Source: Rhinopomastus cyanomelas (Eukaryota > Chordata > Aves > Bucerotiformes > Rhinopomastidae). Taken from it: a stretch of DNA of 64,000 nucleotides. Made by a program: the position numbers and the translations under genes. Each line of letters opens with the position of its first letter. The stretch's first letter is position 1. The notes under the pieces are model-generated. The model searched no databases. It saw only the letters and a list, made by a program, of their open reading frames with translations, and had not been told where the DNA came from. Positions 23,164 to 33,800 of this stretch are shown piece by piece. The stretch spans positions 638,961-702,960 of the forward strand of contig VXBP01008523.1 of the NCBI GenBank assembly GCA_013400115.1. The letters run 5' to 3'.

Positions 23164-23454
23164 TGGTCTGCCCCAGCGAGCTGCCTGGCTCTGTGCTGCA
23201 CCTCGCAGCCTCCCCCTCCTTCTCGCTGTGTCCTTTTGAAGCTGCAGCTGTGAACAAGACGTTTGCAGGGGCTGAGGTGCGTTTGGAACAGTGAATAAAA
23301 GATGGGGCTGAAAACACCTTCTCCTGTGGCTGTTTGAAGTGAAGGGCAGTGCTGCATTCTTTAGGAGCTCTGCCGGAGGCCCTGGCAGTGCCCACAGGCT
23401 CAGAGCAGCACGAGCTGACACCCCATGGAGGTGCCACCCTGAGCATGGGCTGGG

Positions 23455-24175
23455 GTGATCCCAGGCAGGGCAGGGTAATCCCAAGCACAAGCCTGTGCTG
23501 GATTGTGACTGGATTGAGAGCAGCCCTTTGGGGGTGCTGGAAGATGAGAAGCTCCACATGAGCTGGCAGCATATGATGCAGCCCACAAGGCCAGCAGGAG
23601 CCTGGGCTGGATCACAAGTGTCACCAGCAGGGCAAGGGAGGGAATTCTCCAGCACCACTCTTGTGGGACCCCATCCACAGTCCTGCAGCCACTTCTGGAC
23701 TCCCCAGCTTAAGAAGGACCTGGAGCTGTTGGGGTGAGTCCAGAGGGGCTGTGGGGTTGACCAGAGGGCTGGAGCCCCTGTTCTCTGGGGACAGGCTGAG
23801 GAAACTGGGGCTGTTCAGCTGGAGAAGGCTCCAGGGGGACATCAGAGCAACTTCCAGGACCTGAGAGGTGCCTGTAGGGCAACTGAGGAAGACTGTTCAC
23901 AAGAGCAGGGAATGATAGCACGAAGTGGCTGGGTTCAAGCTAAAAGAGGGGAGACTGAGGTGAGATCTGAGACCCCTGAGAGCCTGGAGAACAGGTTGCC
24001 CAGGGAGGCTGTGGCTGCTCCATCCTGGCAGTGTCCAAGGGCAGGTTGGATGGGGCTGGGGGCACCCTGGCCTGGTGAGAGGTGTCGCTGCCCCTGACAG
24101 GAGGTTGGTTGGCACTGGGGGAGCCCTGAGCTCCCTTCCAACCCACCCCAGTCTGTGAATCTCTCATTCCACAGC
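23455..24175 (+). mobile_element. CR1 LINE fragment (about 0.7 kb)
   Basis: One of the longer CR1 copies here. It covers the region encoding the C-terminus of the CR1 reverse transcriptase (GGGGGTGCTGGAAGATGAG, AAGGACCTGGAGCTGTTGG, GACAGGCTGAGGAAACTGG) and the 3' UTR (CAGGTTGCCCAGGGAGGC, CACTGGGGGAGCCC). Frames are broken. Confidence 0.88.
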
Positions 24176-24934
24176 AGCCAAGGTGCAGGCAGGGACACGG
24201 AGCCCCAGGGCAGTCTCAGGTGCCCCACTTGTTATTTCGCACTGCCCTGCCAGGACCAGAAGATACCAATGGTCTGATCCAGGCAGCAGAAGCTCAGCAG
24301 GGATCAACAGTCCCTGTCTCATGAGCTGCTCCTCTGGGACTGCTAAGGTGAGCTCCCTGACCCAACACCCACACCAGGCTCTCGGGTGCTGGTCGCTGAT
24401 AGTGAACCAGCAGGTACCAAATCTGCTCACACCGGCAGATGCTCCCACGGACACAGCTCCAGTGCAAGAATTTTGACTGTACATCAGTTACGTTTGTGGG
24501 CTGCGATGATGCGGAGGTCTGATAGAAAGGAAGGAGGAGGGATAACAGGAACGAGAGGGGACCTCTCCAGCCGTGGTGCACAGCTTAATCCACACACCCG
24601 ATGGGCTGGCCTGACTGGGATCGGCTGCCTCAACTCACCTGGAATAGGATCCTGGCAGTTGTGCGTTTGGAAGTGCCAGCTCTGGTGGGATCCTGAGGAG
24701 CCACCGCGGCTGCAAGTAAACACTTCTCCGCAAACCTGCACCAGGGTGCTCGTTGTGGGGAGCACAGCTCCCTCTAGCATTCATGGAAATGGATGCTGCT
24801 CCAAAGCTCAACCCACGACTCTGTGCAGCGCTAGACGCTGCTCCTCTGCCTCTGAACAGCCCCAGCCAAGCATCTGCAGCCGAAGCTCACGGGCACCGCT
24901 CTACTCCCTCCTCTGCATCTGCACTGCGAGGGGG
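24176..24934. other. Spacer between CR1 copies
   Basis: About 760 bases of apparently single-copy sequence; no gene or RNA recognised. Confidence 0.5.
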
Positions 24935-25090
24935 CTGAGGCCCTGAAACAGGCTGCCCAGGGAGGCTGTGGCTGCTCCGTCCCTGCCAGTGTCCAAGGTC
25001 AGATTGGATGGGGCTGGAGGCACCCTGGTCTGGTGAGAGGTGTCACTGCCCCTGGCAGGGGGTTGGGGCTGGGGGAGCTCCGAGAAACAC
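24935..25090 (+). mobile_element. CR1 LINE fragment
   Basis: Short sense copy of the CR1 3' end: CTGAGGCCCTGAAACAGGC, GGGAGGCTGTGGCTGCTCC, GAGAGGTGTCACTGCCCC. Confidence 0.85.
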
Positions 25091-26374
25091 CACCGTCACC
25101 CCCGTGGGTCCCGGCTCTGTGGCAGCCACAGACCCTCCTTTCTCCCCTTTGGGTGCCAGTGCCTCGTCTCTCCTGACCAAACTGCTTTTTGAACCCACAT
25201 AACCTTTTCCTAATCCCCAGTCCCTCGGGGCTGAGCACCCCAATCAGGGGTGAAAGTATCTGCTGTTTGTCTTGGGGCTGCCAAAGATTTTGCTTTCCAG
25301 GTAGAGCACAGGAGCAGGAGAGAAGGGAAGGCAAGACCTAAGTCCAGCCCAGTTTTGCAGCTAAATCCACCCTGGATTCAGCGGAGACCACTGCGATCGT
25401 CGGTGCTTTGCTCTCTTCATTCTCCAAGCGGCAACAGCAAAGCAGCTGCTGCTGGAGCGTCATGACCCATGGCTAGCAAACACAGGGAGAACCTCAGCCT
25501 CCAGTGCTCTCCAGGCTTTTAAGAAGCCTTGGAAAATTTCAGACCACGGAATGTCAGGTGCTGAAGTCTCTGCTTTATTGCTCTGCCTTTGCTCACACAA
25601 CTGCCTGCGCTGCAGCGGGCCCCTGTGTGCTGCTCTCAGAGGCAGCAGGATGGAGACTCACTGGTGATTCTGGAGCAGAGATTAACATACTGGGCACTGG
25701 AAGTGTCTGCTGGAAAGCGTTTCACCGCTCCCTCAGGGAAGAGCAGCCGCTCGGCGAGGCTCTGGCTGGCAGTTGTTGCTGTGATCGTTACGTGGAGCCG
25801 CAGAAGTTGGCATGGACACGGCTGCGGGTCAGCAGAGCGGAGCTCCCGGCACAGCGCTCTGGTAACGAGCGGAGCCGGGCAATTGTCATGAAGAATTAAA
25901 CCTGCCGCAACGAGTCGTTCCCCCAAAACCAGTCTGGAGAGCAGCGCTTTGCCTTCTGAGGCCAAGGAAAGCTCCTACCAAAGCGTGAGGCTGAATTAAT
26001 GCGAGAGACGGTGTTTTCTGCAGGGATCAGGGGCTGGGTTCCGCAGCAGTGAGTGACCAGTCCCACTGGGTGCTGGAGATGCTCCCCAGATCGTGCTGGG
26101 GGCACTGTGCACCGGCAGGACCTGCAAACAGGGGGAAAGCCTGACGATGCTGTGGTTCTCTGAGTCTGTTCCAAGAGTTTGCTAAACAGATACATCACTA
26201 TAATCCTCCTCGTTCTGAACGTCCAGCACTTACATCACCACCAAAAGCTTACAGGCAGCTTCTTCCTTCTCTGGTGACACAGGCTCAAACCTCTCCTTTT
26301 CCTGAGTCAGGGCTGCACCACAGTTTACAAAGCAGTGACGGCAGAGTAGCACAGCTGCCCAACTGGGTGGTGGA
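25091..26374. other. Intergenic spacer
   Basis: About 1.3 kb with no gene recognised. A homeobox-like AT-rich cluster (CAATTGTCATGAAGAATTAA near 25880, GAATTAATGCGAG near 25990) may be regulatory, but nothing more can be said. Confidence 0.45.
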
Positions 26375-26515
26375 GTCCCCATCTCAGGGGGGTTCAAACA
26401 CCAAGTAGATGTGGCCCTGGGGGACAGGGTTTAGTGGGCAGAGTGGGGTTGGGGTGATGGATGGTCGGGGAGGTCTCTCCCGTCCTCAGTGATTGGATGA
26501 CTCTATGACATTCAC
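26375..26515 (+). mobile_element. CR1 LINE 3' end
   Basis: Decayed sense CR1 tail: GGGGACAGGGTTTAGTGGGC, GGTTGGGGTGATGGATGG and a terminal GATGACTCTATGACATTC, the degraded CR1 terminal octamer region. Confidence 0.75.
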
Positions 26516-26954
26516 ACCTTGCCATAGCTGTCTGAGTTCTGTGGTGACAAAATGCCCAGCCACACCACCAGGAGCGAAGCAGAGAGAGGGGAGCTCCTGT
26601 AGAAGTCTGTCTGGAAACTAGAGGCCACGTTACTTCTTTAATTGAATAATCAGCATCTGCAATCTGTTAGTCCTTTGCGAAGAGCCAGACAGATCTGTGT
26701 GAGGGAATAAAGGCTGCTGAAGTGCTCTTGTTCTCGGCTCAAGGGCCACCACCACTTCAGAAGCACTTGATAGCACTTTGCTTCCCCAGCTCCAAAGCCT
26801 GAGCCAAAGCCAGTGAGGAGCAAATTGCCAGGGTGCTGGGTGCGGAGGCTGCTCCTGACAACCAAGTGCCGAGAGAGCCTCCACCGCAGCTCCGAGCTGG
26901 ATGGGGCTGCTGCAGCAGAGCTGGGCACAGCCTGAGCCGCTTCAGACAGGCTTC

Positions 26955-27630
26955 TTCAGGTTCAGTGGGACCAAGTGCTGGGTCCTTCACTTAGGTGACA
27001 GCAACCCCACAGCAGGCTACAGACCTGAGTGGGTGTCACCAGAACAAGACCTGTGAGTACTGGTTGAGAGTCAACTGAACAGGAGCCAGCAGTGTGTCCA
27101 GGTGGCCAAGGCGGCCAATGGCATCCTGGCCTGGATCAGAACTTATGTGGCCAGCAGGAGCAGGGAGGTTACCATCTCTGCCCTGCTGAGGCAACACCTT
27201 GAATATTGGGGTCAGCTCTGGGCCCCTCTCTGCAAGAAGGTCACTGAGGGGCTGGAGCAGGTCCAGAGAAGGGCAACGGGGCTAGTGAACGGTCGGGATC
27301 ACCAGTGCTCTGAGGGATCTGGACAACAGGAGGTTGAGACCTTCTTTCTCTCCACAGCTCCCTGACAACAGGTTGCAGCAAGGAAGGGCTCAGCTTCTGC
27401 TCCCTGGTGCCCAGTGATGGGAGCAGAGCAGATGGCTGCAGGCTGTGCCAGGGGAGGTCCAGGCTGGCTGCGGGGAAGAATCTCTTCCCCCAAAGGGTCA
27501 TCAAACTCTGTCCCAGGCTGCCCAGGGCAGGGCTGGAGTTCCCGTGTCGGGAAGGACTGAAGCGCCGTGTGGAGCTGGTGCTTGGGGACAGGGTTTGGGG
27601 GGACCCGGCGGTGCTGGGGCCGAGCGGGGT
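26955..27630 (+). mobile_element. CR1 LINE fragment abutting the MIER2 promoter
   Basis: Sense copy with the reverse-transcriptase C-terminal region (CAAGTGCTGGGTCCTTCACTT, GTGGCCAGCAGGAGCAGGGA, TGGAGCAGGTCCAGAGAAGG) and the 3' part (CTCCCTGACAACAGGTTGC, AAGAATCTCTTCCCCCAAAG). It ends where the GC-box-rich MIER2 promoter starts. Confidence 0.88.
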
Positions 27631-27639
27631 CACGGGGGG

Positions 27640-27866
27640 CTGCAGGGGCTGCAGGGTCCGCCCGCCCAGAGCAGCGACGGGGCCAATCCCGTTATCGGGA
27701 CGGCTGGGGAAAGCCCCGCCCCCAAACATGATCCCGCCCCCTGACCCGGCCCCTCCCCGCCGCGCCCCCTGGTTGCCCCGCCTCCTAGGCGCCGCAGCCA
27801 ATCAGCGGCCGTTGTTGCATCCGGGACCCGCGGCCCTCGCCCCCCCCGCGCCGCTCGCGCTCGGCC
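27640..27866 (+). promoter_or_regulatory. MIER2: MIER2 CpG-rich promoter
   Basis: TATA-less, CpG-rich sequence directly upstream of the MIER2 start codon. It holds several GC boxes (CCCCGCCC-type motifs at about 27715-27770) and a CCAAT box at 27798-27802 in the context GCAGCCAATCAGCG. The transcription start is probably within the last 60 bases. Confidence 0.6.
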
Positions 27867-30800
27867 ATGGCGGAGGTGAGTGGAGCCGCTGCTGGGGCCC
27901 GGGCCTTCCCCGGGGGCCTCCCACCGGCACCGGGGCCTCCTCCTGGGCTGCGGTAGTGCGGGGCTGCCCGGGGCCGTGGGATGGATGGGGCGGCGCGGGG
28001 CGCGCCTGGGCGGGGGTGCTGGGAGCCCGGGCGGCAGCCTTTGGCGGGGAAGGGGCGCCCGGGCGGAACCCGCGATGGGGCCCAGGCAGCGGTGCCCGGG
28101 CGGCGGCGGCAGCAGCAGCAGCAGCAGCTCTGCCCTCCCGCAGCGGTGGGAGAAGGAGCCTGGAAGAAGCGCTCGGCGGGGCCTTGGGACGGGGGACCCC
28201 TCGGGCAGGCGGAGCCGGGGGTCGGCGGGCGGAAGGAGCGAGACCCACCGAAGGCGCTGAGCGAGGGCGGGGTCGAAGGGGCCCGGAGGCGCTGGAGGTC
28301 AGAGATGGGGCTGCGGGAGGACACGGGGGTCCGGGACCGGCAGGAGACTGGAGGAGCGGCAGGACCGGGGAGACCCCCTCTACCGAGGGGGGAAGTTGTG
28401 CTCCGTTCAAGGGTGGGGACGTCTCTGCTGCCCCCACCATCATTAAGGGCCTGCTGGTCCGGGAGCATCGCACAGAGACGTTGCTGCTGTCGCTCTACCA
28501 CGTTGATCTTTTGGGTGGTGATGCCATTCTCTGTTGGGTCTTGACACGTCCTTGAGTTATCCTCCTCCTGTTGTAATGGATGTCCTGGCACATCTGCCTG
28601 TTGTCTCCATCATGAGATCGTTGTGGTGACCATGGTGTGGGAACAGGACACTGGGTAGACATCGAGGTGCCTGGCTGCTCTGTTGCAGGGTCTTGGGATG
28701 CCACTAGCTGAGACAACTTCCATTTGAGAGCAAGACTTCACTGTTGAGGTATCTCTACGTTTGCATGAGGAAGGTTCTGCCTGCTGTCCCAGCTGCAGGG
28801 GTTTGGTTCTCACTGCTGCCTTTGGCAGAGCACCAGGGGTGCCTGTTGCCTGGGCACGTTCTTGGGCTGCTGTGATGTGCTGAAGTACAGCCCTGGCACA
28901 CTGCACCACAGGTCTTGGTCTTGAGGAGCTCCAGGAACCATCGCTGCCTCTCAGATGAGGTTTGAACTACAGAATATCAGCGTGTCACCGTTGGGAGATG
29001 ACCAGATGTTGTGTATCTTGTCCTCTGTTCATCTTTTGCTCTTTCAGGTGCACACGGGATGAATCAGTTTCCCCCCGTTACTGCTTCTCTCAGGCTACAG
29101 CTGGAGCTTTTAGAAACTGGTCCATGTCAAGTAGAAAGGACAAGGCAAAGGAACAAGGATCACTTCTCTCGCTGAGGCTGAGCGATGCGTTACACTAGTT
29201 CAGGAAAACACGCTGGTTATCAAAGAGGTGCTCCTGGGAGGGGAAACCTGCTCCCTTTTCCTTCAACTCCTTGCAAGAGCAACTTCAGCCTGGAGAGTTA
29301 TGTCCAGTAGTTCTCTGGTCAAACACTCTCTGCCTTGTACTGGAGAGTGACTTTGTTGATGCAGAAAGCTCAGGCTCTTCCTCTGCTGTGTCTTTGTTCC
29401 ACTCCTCAAAAACCTGGGTCCAGTGATAAGAGAGGGATTACTGGAGTCATCCAGAAGTACAGACAGGAGAGTGAGTGGTTGATCAACCTTGGTGTGACTT
29501 CTGAAAGCATTTTTCTGCCTGAGAAGCAGAGACCAGTGCAAGGAGTGTAACTGCTAGGCAGTGTAAAGTGGGGTTAAAAGAATTTAATCTTTTCCTTCTT
29601 GCATTGCAATCTCAGTTGCTGTAGAAGCTGTTTTCTGGCTTCACTGTCAAAATAAATGGACCTCACCACCAGGGCCTCTCCTGGTGAGCACAGCTGTCAC
29701 CAGCAACAGCAGTGTCTGCACCTTGTCCAGGGATGCGCTCGTTCTGGAGATCCCTGATAGCTCTTGGTGTCTTTTGGACATGTGTGTTGGCATTTTCTTC
29801 CTCCCCTGTGACAAGTGAAGTGTCAGGCTGCAGCTCCCTCATCTTCAAATGAAGAAACCCTCTACCACGCAGTGTCGGTGCCATCGCCAACGTTCTTCCT
29901 GCTACAATTTTTGTTTTGAAGCCTTTCTGCCCTGTTCCTTTGGCTTGAATCTGTCTGTGCTTCTCTGGACTCTATTCTCTGGACTCTAAGCAGACCTCCT
30001 CCGGACATCTGCGATCCTCTGGGATTGGTTGGTTTCGCCTGTTTAAGTTTGGGTGTGGAACTGGCCCTTTGCTGACTCTGCCCCTCCTTCTTTCCTCAGC
30101 CCAACCCAACAGGGCTGGTTTCACATCGCTGCTTTGGGGGAATTGAATTGTCATCCTGTCACACTTTACTTGTCACTCCAGAACCTCATCGGTAGCAGAG
30201 TACCTTGTTCTTCCTGAAGTGTTTTTCACTGACTTTCCCACCAGCCCATGTGCTGCTCACAGCTCGAGTCTTTGTTCTCCACATCTGTTTCATGCAGCTC
30301 CTTATCAGTCCCTGTGTGATGGAGTCACAATCGATCCGTAGGTCACTGTCTTGGGAAAGAGCTCTGAGGTCACTGCAGACTGGAGAGTGTAAGTGTAGAC
30401 CACACCCTGATCCTTCCCATCAAACTGGGGCTGTTTGCTTGGAAGGCTGTTGCTTTATCCAGACGGGTTTTGTACTGGGTTGCGCTCCAGCAAAGCCCAG
30501 CAGAGGGGCATTGACTGTCTCCTGAGTCACAAAGGTGTTTCCTGCTGTGACCATCCTCAGAATGGAGCCTGGCCCAATGCTTTCCAGCCCCTTCTTGCAT
30601 TTTCCCATAAACTCCACCTTTTTTAGTGCCCACGGTCTCCAGTGGGGTTCTCTTGCTGCTAATAACCACACCCTTGCGGGTGCTGGATTGGTACTTGGAC
30701 TAGAGGCGTCTTCTTGTTACCAGTCTTGGTACAGAAAGGAGCAAGAATTCCATGTCTGCTTCACAGATCCTTCCCCAGTCACCCTTCTCATCTTCTGCTG

Positions 30801-33800
30801 CCTCTGGGCCAGCTGTTACCAGTGATTGTCCCTAGAAAATCGCTGCCTCTCGGCATTACGGGGTTTGCAGTGTGTGCTGACTCCTGAAGGTACTAAAGAG
30901 CCCAGTCCTGGAGTGGCTTTTGCTACCAACTTTGCCCTGCTGGTAGAAGATTACTTTCAATGCCCCCCTGCACCGTGTTCATGCTGGAGTGTTGTAGGTG
31001 CCCTGGCTCCTGCCGAGGAGTGATGATGCCCGGCCGACTTTACCAGCGGCTGAAGGTTGTAAAAGGATGTTGCTGGTGACTGGGGGACTGACGCTGATTC
31101 TCTTTCGCAGTGGGGTGCTCCCAGTCACCCAAAGGCTTTGCTTAACTACCTGCTTGCTCCTTACCCAGGCTGAACGTGATGAGCAGCATTTCCATGCACA
31201 GCAGCCCAAGGAGCAGCAGATGTTCTGGGGTGTTTTCCCAGCCTCAGCCCCTGCTGCTGCCTGAACTTCTGACCAGAATGCCAGAAAGCAGGTGCCTCCT
31301 CTCAGTGTCTACCTGTCCCAACCTCTCCTGTCTCACCTGTGCCACGCACAGCCCTGCCAGACTCCTTCGCTGCCTGCTCAGCACAGAACTCCTTTGCTCA
31401 CTGCTCAGAGCCCGCTGAGTGTGGGGAGGCACTGGAGAGAAGCTGGTGGGTTGTGGCTGGCTGCTTCCCATTGCTTCTCCACAAACTCCACAGGTCAGCT
31501 CCTGTGCTTAGATGAGGCCGGTGTGTGTAGACCAGTAGCTTAGGATCAGAGTCCTTTATCCGTGAGGATGTGAGCTGTGAGGTCTGAGGTCTTCAACTGG
31601 AGAGAGGATAAATAATTAGTGGAGTGGTGAAGGCAAAAAAGATCAACTGGAAACATCACTGGGAGCAGTTAGAGGCTGAGGGGAGGTGATGCATCTGGAG
31701 GAGATGAGACTGGGGGGGACCTGTTCGTTGTGTTTGCTGATGGGGTTGAGTGGCCGGAGGAGTATTGTGGTTTTCAGAGATGTCTCATCTGTGTTTTTGT
31801 CTTTCCTTGAAGGCCTCGGTTGGGCGGCAGAGTCCAAGGGTAGTGCCATACCCAGCCCACAGCCTGTGTCCTGGAGAGCCCAGCCTTCAGAGCGCAGCAG
31901 GTAGCCACGCTTACAGCCTATGTCAGTTTGTGGTGCTGGTTTATGGAGGAATCAAGGCTCTGGTGACCAGCGTGTCTGTTCCCTTCTTCTTCCAACAACT
32001 CGTAAACCTCTAGGTTGATTGCCACATCATTTGACAGGAGAGCAGAGTCTTTCATATGCCAAAGCTCTTGCACATCTCTTCTTTGCCCCTTCCAGCTGGA
32101 ATTATCTTTACAATGCTTTGGGCAGAGGAGAGGTGTGTTCACAGGATACAAGACTAGAGAGTTTAGTCAGGAGAGGCACAGAAATGCTCAGAAAACCTTG
32201 AGATTCAGCTTTTGGTCAGTTGTGGAGCTCAGATGTCTGGAAAACAAGCTGCAGTGTAGCACTCACAAGGTGACCTCTTCAGTTGTGTTCCCCCCCGGCT
32301 CCTCTTGCTCTGCCCCTCTCATTGGCTGCAGCCACACAAGAGGGAAGTTTGTTGCATGTGAGTGGCCACTGTTGCAGCCTTCCAGCACCTGAAGGGGCCC
32401 CGGGAAAGCTGTAGAGGGACTTGTTTACAAGGGATGCTACTATAGGACAAGGGGGCTGGGATCAAGCTCCAAGAGGGGAGATTGAGGTCTGATCTGAGGC
32501 AGAAACCCCTCCCTGTGAGGGGGGCTGAGGCCCTGGAGCAGGCTGCCCAGAGCCTCACAGTGTGCAAGGGCAGGTTGGGTGGGGCTGTGAGCACCCTGCT
32601 CTGGTGAGAGGGGAGCTCGGAGCTCCCTTCCAACCTCAGCCCATCTGCAGTCCTTAAGATTTGAGCCAGGGTGGTGCTAGCGTCCGACTTCTCCAATCCC
32701 TGCAGTTGTGTCAATGGGCTCAGCTGATCATCGCCTGAACCTCGCGGAGATCCTCTCACAGAACTATGGAGTGCGGGAAGAAAGGGAAGAGGAAGATGAC
32801 ACTGAGACAAAGCAGAAATCTTTACAAGAGCTGGAGAAGACTTTCGGTTCCTCTCAGGTAAAGGCAGCAGTGTGCAGTGTGAAGGTCCCTGCCAGCCTGT
32901 GTAGGTCCACTTGTGCTCTGTGGCATCTCTTGACTGCCATGAAACCCAGTATAAAAAAAGACATCATTTTGAAGTGCCTGTGTGTGGCTTCGGGGTGGAA
33001 GTGCCTGGCTTCTCCAGACCTGTGAGGAGTGCAGCTCGTGATGGCTCCTGGTGGGCCTTTGTCACCGGAGGCCACGCGGAGCCCCCAGAGGAGCAGAGCT
33101 GCCTTGACTGCCTCTGTGTGTCTGTGCTCACTGCAGCTGGTGCTGCGCTGGCTGGTGGTTCCATTCCTGATGGAGCTTTGTCCTCCTCTTGCTCAGAGCA
33201 GTGAAATGCCGTTTGAAGAGCTGCTTGCGCTTTATGGCTATGAGGCATCTGATCCCATCTCTGAGCACGACAGCGAGAGCAATGATATCGCCCCAAATCT
33301 CCCAGATATGACTCTGGATAAGGTAAGAGCAGCCATCTGCCTGGGCCTGTGCTCTGCACTGGAGGTTGCTTGTGGCTTGAGATGTCTGGTAGCTCTGTTC
33401 TGGGGGAATTTGACCTGGGGAAAGAAACCTGCCCAGTTCTGGTGTCCTAGTGAGGAGCACCAGCGGTGGAAGCTTAGAGTTTTTAGAGGAGACTGGAGAA
33501 AGCATGACTGTTACAAAGAGAAATGGACCTTGGGTTACAGGTCTTTGCACGTAGATGAGGATCTGTGGAGCGTTGGGGAAGGTTTTGCTTCTTGCTGGTT
33601 GAAGCTACAGCTCCTCCTGTTCTAGCGACAAAGCTGTCTTTAGGAAGTGTTTTGGTTTTGTTCCTTCCATGGCTGAGATATTGGCCCTTCAGGAAGAGCC
33701 ACGTGCTTGTTGTCTCTGTGGTTTCGACAGGAAGCTGCTCTTGGCTCTTGGAGAGCTTCGAGGGAAAATAATCTGGGGATTGGGTTTGTGTGAGAGAGAA

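Larger units (their letters stand above)
18580..23454. other. Gene-poor interval, second part
   Basis: About 4.9 kb with no recognised exon. An AT-rich patch with AATAAA lies near 19221-19255, and another AT-rich patch near 22380-22480. It also holds the minisatellite at 20973 and a duplicated 133 bp segment, described separately. Confidence 0.5.

Noticed and set aside
28105..28130. CAG-type trinucleotide run in MIER2 intron 1
   Set aside because: Only about seven units, in the intron just after exon 1; unremarkable length.
27407..28555. Long + strand open frame of 382 codons over the MIER2 promoter
   Set aside because: It reads through a CR1 copy, the CpG promoter and MIER2 exon 1 in a different frame; open only because of high GC.
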